Part shown: positions 27,642 through 35,163 of the stretch, piece after piece | Position numbering within the stretch: position 1 is the first letter of the stretch | Layout of the letters: the number at the start of each line of letters is the position of its first letter | NCBI GenBank assembly: GCA_964351885.1 | Contig: CAYGPP010000004.1 | Location: 1 to 60,463, forward strand | Length of the DNA: 60,463 nucleotides | Source: Marinoscillum sp964351885 | Lineage (GTDB): Bacteria; Bacteroidota; Bacteroidia; Cytophagales; Cyclobacteriaceae | Direction of reading: 5' to 3' | Program-made: the position numbers and the translations under genes | The notes under the pieces: generated by a model | What the model saw: the letters and a program-made list of their open reading frames with translations, nothing else | Told to the model about the DNA's origin: nothing | The model's database searches: none

Positions 27642-28621
27642 AAAAAATAAATTTGTTTTTGGTAAAATCTCCGCTACAGCTTTTGAATGCGAATGAGGCT
27701 AAATCCTACTTTGAGACCACAAATAATTGGTTAATCATCTCTTATGAGCGCTCTGGTTCTGGTGCAAAACAGATGGAGAAAATAGTTGCCAAACAAGTTT
27801 GGGATCATGTTGTGATAATCAAGTCATTCACCATTTTTCAAACTTTTAGACATTTCTGGATGATAAGAATGTTTAAAAAATCGAAATGGCATATAGAAGG
27901 GATATATTTTGGCGATATGAGAATGACTAATTTCCTTTTATATCCGATGAATTTGAGTCATGAAAATTTATTTCTTTTAGATGATGGGGCTGCAACCATT
28001 GATATGTATTCGAACTACCTCCTCAAAGGAGAATTTCCAAAAGTTGGGCAATTTGATTTATGGATTCGCACGATGATTTTAAGGTTTTATGGGCTTAGTT
28101 ATATTAACAGAATCTCAATAAATATTTTTACAATGTTTGAGTTATCAAATAGTGACCAGTTGGAGATAGTTCAGAATGAATTGGTTGAATTAAGGAAATA
28201 TCAAAAATCGTTTGAAACTAAGCATCCAGTAGCTATCATTATTGGTGCTAAATTTGTCGAAATGAAATTTTACAGATTAGAACAGTATATTCAAATGATT
28301 GAAAGCATTGTTTCTAAGGCCCCACTTGAATCATACTTGTATTTTCCTCATCGAGGAGAGAAGCAATCAACACTAGATGCGGTTGCTAGCTTACCTAATA
28401 TACAAATTGTGCAGGTGGATTTACCTGTGGAGTTGGAACTTATAGGGAGTGATATGCGGGTTGTGAGTGTATCAGGATTTGTTTCTACAGCTTTACTCAC
28501 ATTAAGTAAATTATACCCTGAAGCTAAAGTGGTGGCTTATCGTGATGAGTGGTTACAGCAGTCGTACCAGAACATTTATAAAGTATACGCATCTCAAGGG
28601 GTGGATATAGCTCAGATTTAA
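27620..28621 (+). CDS. sialyltransferase-like (GT52/polysialyltransferase-type) glycosyltransferase
   Basis: This 333-residue protein starts at the ATG inside the end of the flippase gene. The N-terminal VKSPLQLLNANEA (residues 15-27) is typical of GT52 and related GT-B sialyltransferases. Their three signature elements appear in order: the acidic D/E-D/E-G motif as DDG (121-123), a histidine motif as FPHRG (242-246, where HP is usual), and an S/T-S/T motif as VST (288-290). I infer that it transfers a CMP-activated nonulosonic acid to the repeat unit, which fits the upstream Leg-type operon. The histidine motif differs from the standard one, so certainty is moderate. Confidence 0.65.
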   Translation: MAKISSLKKINLFLVKSPLQLLNANEAKSYFETTNNWLIISYERSGSGAKQMEKIVAKQVWDHVVIIKSFTIFQTFRHFWMIRMFKKSKWHIEGIYFGDMRMTNFLLYPMNLSHENLFLLDDGAATIDMYSNYLLKGEFPKVGQFDLWIRTMILRFYGLSYINRISINIFTMFELSNSDQLEIVQNELVELRKYQKSFETKHPVAIIIGAKFVEMKFYRLEQYIQMIESIVSKAPLESYLYFPHRGEKQSTLDAVASLPNIQIVQVDLPVELELIGSDMRVVSVSGFVSTALLTLSKLYPEAKVVAYRDEWLQQSYQNIYKVYASQGVDIAQI

Positions 28622-29796
28622 TGAGTAGTCTTCAATTAGATAGGGTTCAATGGTTACTTTATGTGACAATATTGTTGTCTTTTCTTGGAGGTTATATCCA
28701 GAATGTCTCAGATAATGCTTTTTATATAGTATGTCTGATTATTATGGGTTTGACGTTTATTATCTTCCTAAGTGTTTTTAGTTGGGATCAACGGGTTTAT
28801 CGAGGGCTCTATTTTTTATCCGCTTTATACATCTCTTTAATCATTATCATGCTTTTTTACTGGCAAAAAGTCTTTATTAGTTATGCCTTTTTTGCTTTTT
28901 TATTGAATTTGATTTTCCTTTTTTCGTGGATAAACTTTCCCCTAAAAAGGATTATAAAAGTATTAAACTCGACTTTTATAATATATTCACTACTTTCATT
29001 TTTGGTCTATTTTGGAATCTTGGGAATAGGAAGAGAGCTTAACTGGTTTCCAATAAATATTTTGGGTTTCCAATTTCAGACATTAGTAGGTTTTTTTGGC
29101 TCAACAGCATGGTTAGATGCTTACGCTACAATCATACTTTTGATGAATCTAATGTTCAAGGTTGATCCTAGGTGGAAATGGGTTGCGCTTTACGCTGGAC
29201 TTTTAGCTTTTTTCACTTTTCGATCCACTCCATATCTTTTAGTTATTGTTTATTCTGGCTCGTACTTCATCAAATCGCTGTTCAGATTCAAAATATTTTT
29301 AGTATTCGTCCTTGCTTTAATCTTTATGGCATTTTTCTTTCCCTTTTTATTAAAAATGGATGGAAATCACGATCAATTATTTGCGTTCATTGACTTTGCA
29401 TTAACAGGGAGAGCTCATTTGTGGACGACAATGCTCAATGCGATTTTTGAAAAACCTTTTGAAAATTTGATTTGGGGATTCGGTAATGTAAATAGTTTTC
29501 CTGTCGCCGTGTGGCATGGGATTTATACTAATCCTCACAATGCATTTTTTAGGTTGTTTATTGAAGGAGGAATTATTTTTTATATTTTGATATTTATGGC
29601 TCTATCCTATTTAATGACTCGGGTTCATATATCTAAACTTCCATTATTGTTTGCAATTTTAACTATTGGAATAAGCAATTCCATGCTATTCCAATTTCAA
29701 AATTTGTCGATCGTATTTTTATTAGTTTATCTGCTGTTGCAGCATGATGAAAAGGATTCAGAAGCTCAGGAGCAAAAAATTGAGACTAAGGAATGA
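28621..29796 (+). CDS. wzy: Wzy-like O-antigen polymerase
   Basis: This 391-residue membrane protein has about ten to twelve membrane segments and one larger outer loop that includes GRAHLWTTMLNAI and TNPHNAFFRLFIEGG, the pattern of the O-antigen ligase/polymerase superfamily. It would join flipped repeat units in the periplasm, under control of the Wzz-like protein. It overlaps the preceding gene by one base and the following by 4 bases. It is the only polymerase candidate I find in the window. Confidence 0.8.
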   Translation: MSSLQLDRVQWLLYVTILLSFLGGYIQNVSDNAFYIVCLIIMGLTFIIFLSVFSWDQRVYRGLYFLSALYISLIIIMLFYWQKVFISYAFFAFLLNLIFLFSWINFPLKRIIKVLNSTFIIYSLLSFLVYFGILGIGRELNWFPINILGFQFQTLVGFFGSTAWLDAYATIILLMNLMFKVDPRWKWVALYAGLLAFFTFRSTPYLLVIVYSGSYFIKSLFRFKIFLVFVLALIFMAFFFPFLLKMDGNHDQLFAFIDFALTGRAHLWTTMLNAIFEKPFENLIWGFGNVNSFPVAVWHGIYTNPHNAFFRLFIEGGIIFYILIFMALSYLMTRVHISKLPLLFAILTIGISNSMLFQFQNLSIVFLLVYLLLQHDEKDSEAQEQKIETKE

Positions 29797-30893
29797 AAAA
29801 GATATTGATAGTAGGCCAAACACCACCACCTTTTCATGGTCAAGCAATTTCCACCAAAAGGATGCTGGATGGTAATTACCATGGAGTGTGTCTATATCAT
29901 GTTCGACTAGACTTCTCCAAATCACAAGAAGAAATTGGGCGAACCTCTTTTTTAAAGGTTTTAAAAGTATTCCCAGTAATATTTAACTGTTTATATCACA
30001 GATTAATTCACCAAGTGAAGGTTATGTATTACATGCCTGGAGGCAGCGGACTGGTTCCTCTTTATAGGGACTTCCTTATTTTAATTCCCTTAAGATTTAT
30101 TTTTACCAAAATTATTTTTCATTTCAGGTCAGCGGGACTTTCCTTAAAATATCCTCAGTTAGGAAAGATTGAGAAGTTTCTTTTCAGGTTAGCATATCAT
30201 CAACCTGATATTGCTATAAGTCTATCAGAGCTGAATCCAAATGATGGAGCTTTCCTCTCATCTAAAAAGGATATGATAATACCGAACGGCATGGAAGATT
30301 ATGCGCAAGAGCATCTTCCTTTCGCTAGATCTACATCATTGATTCCCAAAATACTTTATGTCGGGAGTATGGTTCAGGACAAGGGCATTTTTGATTTGCT
30401 CGCCGCAGCTGCTGAGCTCAAAAAACAAAAAATAGGATTTGAATTAGCATTTGTAGGTGTTTTTCATGACGCCAATACTGAAATTGAATTTTTCCGTCAG
30501 ATTGAAAATGCGAATCTTGCTGATAACACAATATATCTAGGCTTACTCACTGGCAAGGATAAATGGGAACAATTTGTGAAGGCAGATTTATTTTGTTTCC
30601 CTTCCTATTATGAAAATGAATCTTTTGGAAACGTAATTATTGAGGCGATGCAGTTTGCCCTTCCAGTTGTTGCTTCCAATTGGAGAGCCGCTCCATCAAT
30701 AGTCAAAGACGGAATGAATGGCTTTATTTATGAATATGGAAATTCTAAAGAACTAGAAGAAAAGCTAATTTGGTTGTTGAAAGATAGAAAGTTAATGGTC
30801 AACTTTGGTTTGAGAGGAAGAGAAATGTATTTGAAGCATTATAATGTTGAAAATTATTTAAGAAATTTTCAAAAGTTATTTGAAGCTGTATGA
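29793..30893 (+). CDS. GT4-type glycosyltransferase
   Basis: This 366-residue GT-B glycosyltransferase starts ILIVGQTPPPFHGQAIST, a common N-terminus in GT4 enzymes. It has ILYVGSMVQDKGIFDLL at the donor domain start and the EX7E region ENESFGNVIIEAM. It should extend the lipid-linked repeat unit. The 4-base overlap with the polymerase gene shows that they are co-translated. Sugar specificity is unknown. Confidence 0.88.
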   Translation: MKKILIVGQTPPPFHGQAISTKRMLDGNYHGVCLYHVRLDFSKSQEEIGRTSFLKVLKVFPVIFNCLYHRLIHQVKVMYYMPGGSGLVPLYRDFLILIPLRFIFTKIIFHFRSAGLSLKYPQLGKIEKFLFRLAYHQPDIAISLSELNPNDGAFLSSKKDMIIPNGMEDYAQEHLPFARSTSLIPKILYVGSMVQDKGIFDLLAAAAELKKQKIGFELAFVGVFHDANTEIEFFRQIENANLADNTIYLGLLTGKDKWEQFVKADLFCFPSYYENESFGNVIIEAMQFALPVVASNWRAAPSIVKDGMNGFIYEYGNSKELEEKLIWLLKDRKLMVNFGLRGREMYLKHYNVENYLRNFQKLFEAV

Positions 30894-30970
30894 TTTATCT
30901 CTACTTATCAATGAGATGGTTAGAATAGATTAGGTAGTTATTTTTATGAATTACATTGATAGTTTGTCGA

Positions 30971-31702
30971 ATGCAACATAAGCGTCTGTTTAAAATAAAT
31001 TTGACCCTTGGAAATTATGAGGATTATATTAAAAATTCTTTAGAGCAAAAGGGGTATAGTTGTTTTTTGAATTCGCATATGATTCATGAGTATCATCACT
31101 CTAAGCATTTTCAGAAAGTTTTAAATCAAGCCAATTTTATTTTACCAGATGGTGTTCCAGCACTATTCGCGCTGAATTTTTTTCATAAGGCAAAACAAGA
31201 ACGTATTGCTGGGAATGATATTATTTTTTCGTTGATCGAAGAGGCAAGAATCAAAAAATACAGAGTGTTTTTTGTTGGGTCCACGATGGAAGTATTAGAT
31301 AAGATTGCTCTTAAGTTGGAACAAGTGAATGTTGCTTTTCAAATGTATTCACCCCCTTTTAAACCAATCGAGAAATTTGAATTTGAAAAGCAATCTCAAA
31401 TTATTAACGAATTTGATCCAGATATTATTTTGGTGGGATTGGGTTGCCCGAAACAAGAATACTGGATGTTTCATATGAAAGAGAGGGTCACTGCTCCAAT
31501 GTATGGAGTAGGAGGAGCTTTTCTGCTTTATGCAGGCATTGATTCTAGAGCACCTCTTTTGATGAGAAGATTAGGACTAGAATGGTTATATCGACTTTTG
31601 CTTGAGCCAAAGAGACTTTTTCTGAGATACTTACTAACAAATACTTACTTTTGCTGGCTCTTTCTTAAAGGAATTTTTCGGAACGGGGAAAAGCCAAATT
31701 GA
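30971..31702 (+). CDS. WecG/TagA/CpsF-family glycosyltransferase
   Basis: This 243-residue protein has the motifs of family GT26: FILPDGVPALFALN with the substrate-binding Asp, AGNDIIFSLI, VFFVGS and ILVGLGCPKQEYWM, and a membrane-associating C-terminal tail. Known members transfer N-acetylmannosamine(uronate) or other sugars to lipid-linked acceptors (TagA, WecG) or act as galactosyltransferases in capsule synthesis. The ATG at 30971 is preferred over the TTG at 30956. It is the last gene of the polymerase block; 66 bases separate it from gmd. Confidence 0.88.
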   Translation: MQHKRLFKINLTLGNYEDYIKNSLEQKGYSCFLNSHMIHEYHHSKHFQKVLNQANFILPDGVPALFALNFFHKAKQERIAGNDIIFSLIEEARIKKYRVFFVGSTMEVLDKIALKLEQVNVAFQMYSPPFKPIEKFEFEKQSQIINEFDPDIILVGLGCPKQEYWMFHMKERVTAPMYGVGGAFLLYAGIDSRAPLLMRRLGLEWLYRLLLEPKRLFLRYLLTNTYFCWLFLKGIFRNGEKPN

Positions 31703-31768
31703 CATTATTGAGAGAATAAAAGATATTATCTCCGTTTATGTGAGAAAGTTCAAAATTCAGATAATTAA

Positions 31769-32881
31769 ATGAAAAAAGCATTAGTTACAGGCATTACGGG
31801 ACAAGACGGAGCTTATTTAGCAGAATTATTATTAGATAAAGGGTATGAAGTTCATGGTATAAAGAGGAGGTCCTCATTATTTAATACAGACAGAATTGAC
31901 CATTTATACCAAGACCCTCATAATAAGGGAGCAAAAATGTTTTTGCATTTTGGTGATTTGACAGATTCGATGAATCTGACTCGTTTGATTCAAGAGATTC
32001 AACCAGATGAGATTTATAATTTGGGAGCAATGTCCCATGTAAGAGTGAGTTTTGACACCCCTGAATATGTTGCCAATGTAGATGGAATAGGGACATTGAG
32101 GCTATTAGAAGCAGTGCGCTTACTTGGTTTAACTGAAAAAACAAGAATCTACCAGGCGTCGACTTCTGAATTGTACGGTCTAGTTCAAGAAGTTCCCCAA
32201 AAAGAATCAACACCTTTTTATCCTCGTTCACCTTATGCCGTAGCTAAAATGTACGCCTATTGGATCACGGTAAATTATAGAGAAGCATACAATATGTATG
32301 CATGTAATGGCATACTCTTTAATCATGAATCGCCTTTACGCGGAGAGACCTTTGTTACGAGAAAAATCACGAGAGCAGTGGCTAAAATGGCTATGGGTCT
32401 TCAGAAAACTGTCTACATGGGTAATCTTGACTCTAAGAGAGACTGGGGACACGCGAAGGATTATGTAAAAGGGATGTGGTTAATGCTTCAGCAAGATCAA
32501 CCTGAAGATTATGTGCTTGCCACTGGGATTACTACTCCAATTCGAGATTTTATGCGAATGGCATTTAGTGAAGTGGGTGTTGAATTAGCATTCCAAGGAG
32601 AGGGCGTAGAAGAAGTGGGGACGGTTCTGAGTTCCTCCAATGCTGCATATGCTTTCAAGTCTGGTCAGGAAGTGATCAAAATAGATCCGAAGTACTTTAG
32701 ACCAACTGAAGTGGATTTATTGATCGGCGATCCTACTAAGGCGAAGGAAAAGTTGGGTTGGGAGCCTGAGTATGATCTAGCGGCCTTGGTGCAAGAAATG
32801 ATGGAGAGTGACTTAAAGCTGTTTGAGCGAGATAAGTACCTGCTAGAAGGGGGGCATGATATTTTGAAGCAAGCGGAATAG
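31769..32881 (+). CDS. gmd: GDP-mannose 4,6-dehydratase
   Basis: This 370-residue SDR has the full Gmd pattern: GITGQDGAYLAELLL, IKRRSSLFNTDRIDH, NLGAMSHVRVSFDTPEY, TSELYGLVQEVPQ, YPRSPYAVAKMYAYW with the catalytic Tyr/Lys, and NHESPLRGETFVTRKI. It turns GDP-mannose into GDP-4-keto-6-deoxymannose, the first committed step to GDP-fucose or GDP-rhamnose. The next plus-strand gene, fcl, completes GDP-L-fucose synthesis, although 233 bases of repeat-rich DNA separate the two. Confidence 0.96.
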   Translation: MKKALVTGITGQDGAYLAELLLDKGYEVHGIKRRSSLFNTDRIDHLYQDPHNKGAKMFLHFGDLTDSMNLTRLIQEIQPDEIYNLGAMSHVRVSFDTPEYVANVDGIGTLRLLEAVRLLGLTEKTRIYQASTSELYGLVQEVPQKESTPFYPRSPYAVAKMYAYWITVNYREAYNMYACNGILFNHESPLRGETFVTRKITRAVAKMAMGLQKTVYMGNLDSKRDWGHAKDYVKGMWLMLQQDQPEDYVLATGITTPIRDFMRMAFSEVGVELAFQGEGVEEVGTVLSSSNAAYAFKSGQEVIKIDPKYFRPTEVDLLIGDPTKAKEKLGWEPEYDLAALVQEMMESDLKLFERDKYLLEGGHDILKQAE

Positions 32882-32883
32882 GT

Positions 32884-32909
32884 TTGACAGTTGACAGTTG
32901 ACAGTTGAC
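32884..32909. repeat. tandem 7-base repeat
   Basis: Three perfect copies of the heptamer TTGACAG are followed by a partial copy (TTGAC), starting two bases after the gmd stop codon. The wider gap to fcl (to 33114) contains no open reading frame that I can support. Confidence 0.85.
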
Positions 32910-32923
32910 TTTTGACGATTACG

Positions 32924-33042
32924 ATGACTATATACTGTAGGTTTTTGTCCTTTGGTACGCATGAAATCAGGACTTCAATCAAGTCAATCGTTAACTGTAA
33001 ATAGTCATATTCAAGTAGGTCATTGTCAATGTCAATAGTCAT
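32924..33042. repeat. imperfect inverted repeats in gmd-fcl gap
   Basis: The word ATGACTAT occurs at 32924-32931, and its reverse complement ATAGTCAT occurs at 33001-33008 and 33035-33042. The first pair extends to a 16-base arm with 13 matching positions (32924-32939 against 32993-33008). The unit could fold into a long hairpin or be the remnant of a small non-coding repetitive element. Confidence 0.6.
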
Positions 33043-33114
33043 AGTCCATGTGAACTTTCTTATTTACCTCACATTCATCTTCAACATTATTATAATCACA
33101 CCAATACCTAAACA

Positions 33115-34044
33115 ATGAACAAATCATCAAAAATATACATCGCTGGCCATCGAGGGATGGTGGGTTCGGCGATTGTTAGACTGCTGGAAAAACAAGGTTA
33201 TACCAACCTCGTTTGTCGGACCTCCCAAGAGTTAAATCTCGTGGACCAACAACCCGTAAACTCATTTTTTGGGGAAGAACAACCGGAATATGTTTTTTTA
33301 GCAGCCGCGAAGGTTGGAGGGATTCATGCCAACAATGTTTATCGTGGAGCCTTTCTCTATGAAAATCTCATGATGGAGGCCAACGTGATCCACGCAGCCT
33401 ATGAACGGGGTGTTAAAAAATTGTTATTTCTAGGAAGTTCGTGTATTTATCCCAAGATGGCTGACCAGCCTATCCGAGAAGATAGTTTACTCACAGGAAC
33501 GTTAGAATCAACCAATGAGCCTTATGCCATCGCTAAAATTGCAGGGATCAAATTGTGTGAGACGTACAGAGATCAATATGGGGTGGATTTCATTAGTGCC
33601 ATGCCCACCAACTTGTATGGCCCCAATGATAATTATGATTTGAATAACTCCCATGTCTTGCCTGCCTTGATTAGGAAGTTTCATCAAGCGAAAGAAGCAT
33701 CTCAAAGTGAAGTGGAGATTTGGGGAACGGGAAGTCCGCTAAGAGAATTTCTGCATGTGGATGACTTGGCGGAGGCATGTTTGTTCTTGATGGAAAACTA
33801 TAGCGATGGACAAACGATCAATGTAGGTTACAGTGAAGATTTAACCATTAAGGCATTGGCACTGATGGTTCAAGACATTATTGGATTCGAGGGGAAGATT
33901 GTGTTCAACACGGATAAGCCTGATGGAACTCCTCGAAAATTGATGGATAGTTCAAGGATTAGGAGTCTAGGTTGGGAACCAAAAATTGATTTGGCATATG
34001 GGATACAGTCGGTTTATGAGAGTGTTGAAAAGTCTCAATGGTGA
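33115..34044 (+). CDS. fcl: GDP-L-fucose synthase
   Basis: This 309-residue SDR has GHRGMVGSAIVR, AAAKVGGIHANN, FLGSSCIYPKMADQPIRED and the catalytic YAIAKIAGIKLC, all diagnostic of GDP-4-keto-6-deoxymannose 3,5-epimerase/4-reductase. It converts the Gmd product to GDP-L-fucose using NADPH. With gmd it supplies fucose to the polysaccharide. It converges with the exosortase module on the minus strand, leaving only 2 bases between stop codons. Confidence 0.96.
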   Translation: MNKSSKIYIAGHRGMVGSAIVRLLEKQGYTNLVCRTSQELNLVDQQPVNSFFGEEQPEYVFLAAAKVGGIHANNVYRGAFLYENLMMEANVIHAAYERGVKKLLFLGSSCIYPKMADQPIREDSLLTGTLESTNEPYAIAKIAGIKLCETYRDQYGVDFISAMPTNLYGPNDNYDLNNSHVLPALIRKFHQAKEASQSEVEIWGTGSPLREFLHVDDLAEACLFLMENYSDGQTINVGYSEDLTIKALALMVQDIIGFEGKIVFNTDKPDGTPRKLMDSSRIRSLGWEPKIDLAYGIQSVYESVEKSQW

Positions 34045-34046
34045 TT

Positions 34047-34529
34047 TTATTTTTTACTCAAACGTATTAAATCGGAGTAAATGATGCGGCCACCCTCGAT
34101 TGCCAGAAGAATGAAAGGTAATCCGAAAAGTTTACGAAATTGAATTCGAACGGTATGAGACAGGTGATGCATGTCTAAAAGTGAAAAAATGATCCAAAGC
34201 ATTACTAAAAATCCTATAACTGCTGTCAACCCCACTTTAAGATAATTTCTAATTTTTACGTTGTCTAGGAATAAAACATGGATAAAGGCGATATGAAGAA
34301 GGAAATAGCTGGGGTAATAAATTAACCATCCTATTGGTTGTTCTTCATGACCGACAGTTTTGGCTTGATCTCGAAGGAGATTCAATATCCCTTCTAAGTC
34401 TATGTCAAATAGTTTTAACATAAATTTTACTCCCTCGGAGTACATCCTTAGAATCCAAATTTTTAGCACACCGTAAATAATGATCGATAGGAGAATTAGT
34501 GAAGCAAAAACCTTTCTTGTATTAACCAT
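34047..34529 (-). CDS. exosortase-associated membrane protein
   Basis: This 160-residue inner-membrane protein has about three membrane segments: residues 6-24, and two after residue 65. It overlaps the exosortase gene by 8 bases and has no other recognisable domain. Several Bacteroidota exosortases are followed by small membrane proteins named only by this association (XrtX-associated membrane protein), and this looks like one of them. The ATG at 34529 is preferred; a TTG six codons earlier is possible. A role as partner or substrate-handling subunit is inference from position. Confidence 0.6.
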   Translation of the reverse strand: MVNTRKVFASLILLSIIIYGVLKIWILRMYSEGVKFMLKLFDIDLEGILNLLRDQAKTVGHEEQPIGWLIYYPSYFLLHIAFIHVLFLDNVKIRNYLKVGLTAVIGFLVMLWIIFSLLDMHHLSHTVRIQFRKLFGLPFILLAIEGGRIIYSDLIRLSKK

Positions 34530-35061
34530 TAGAAATATTCTTACCAACAGAAGAGTACCTATTAAGCCAAAATCTCCATATCATAAAAATGGCAAGGTAA
34601 ACGATAAATACGTAGGTATATTTATGGTTGAATTCGAATGTCTCTTGAAAATATTTGTAGTTCAAAGCCAGTACAATTTCCCTGAGAATATTCAATATGA
34701 ATATTGCTAGCGTCCCAATGGGAATAACTAGAAGCTTGTATTTCCATGGTCCAGGAAAAGCTAACAAAAACCCAATAAATAGGGCTATCAATTCCAGACC
34801 ATTGCAAGCATCTGCTACTAGAACTACTGGTTGACCATCTATTGAAATAGAACGAGCGGATCCATTATACCATCCTTGATCTGCATTGTAACCCATGCTA
34901 TTCAATACGATTTTTGTTCCAATCACGACTTTTTCAGTAAGCCAATTGTTAATGACGCCATTTTCCAATAGGAAACCATGATAAAGAATGGTCCATGAAA
35001 TAAAAATCAAAATCGCACGAATAAGAAATATTTTGATTATTGAATGTATCCTTTCGTTCAT
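34522..35061 (-). CDS. exosortase family transpeptidase-like protein (Bacteroidota XrtX-type)
   Basis: This 179-residue membrane protein carries the exosortase/archaeosortase catalytic set. Cys86 is in VLVADACNGLELIALF, Arg127 in FILNILREIVLAL and His146 in FNHKYTYVFIV. These proteins are thought to cleave C-terminal sorting tags after export and pass the protein to a surface acceptor, and they usually sit in exopolysaccharide loci, as here. It is short and lacks extra domains, like the Bacteroidota forms. No protein in the window has an obvious exosortase sorting tag, so its substrates must lie elsewhere. It is transcribed divergently from the second sugar-phosphate transferase. Confidence 0.8.
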   Translation of the reverse strand: MNERIHSIIKIFLIRAILIFISWTILYHGFLLENGVINNWLTEKVVIGTKIVLNSMGYNADQGWYNGSARSISIDGQPVVLVADACNGLELIALFIGFLLAFPGPWKYKLLVIPIGTLAIFILNILREIVLALNYKYFQETFEFNHKYTYVFIVYLAIFMIWRFWLNRYSSVGKNISNG

Positions 35062-35137
35062 GTTGTAAGGTGTAAATTATGAAAATTATATTATTCGGTT
35101 TAAATATTTTAATTAATAAACGTAATTGAATAATATT

Positions 35138-35145
35138 TATATTTG
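35138..35145 (+). promoter_or_regulatory. candidate -7 promoter box of second sugar-phosphate transferase
   Basis: TATATTTG matches the Bacteroidota TAnnTTTG -7 consensus and lies 18 bases before the start codon, in the very AT-rich 102-base divergent gap with the exosortase gene. A standard -33 element is not evident. Confidence 0.4.
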
Positions 35146-35163
35146 CTATTCATATTTTATGAT

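Noticed and set aside
30946..30981. Eleven-codon ATG reading frame before the WecG-type gene.
   Set aside because: It is short, out of frame and has no ribosome-binding site; it overlaps the chosen start without other support.
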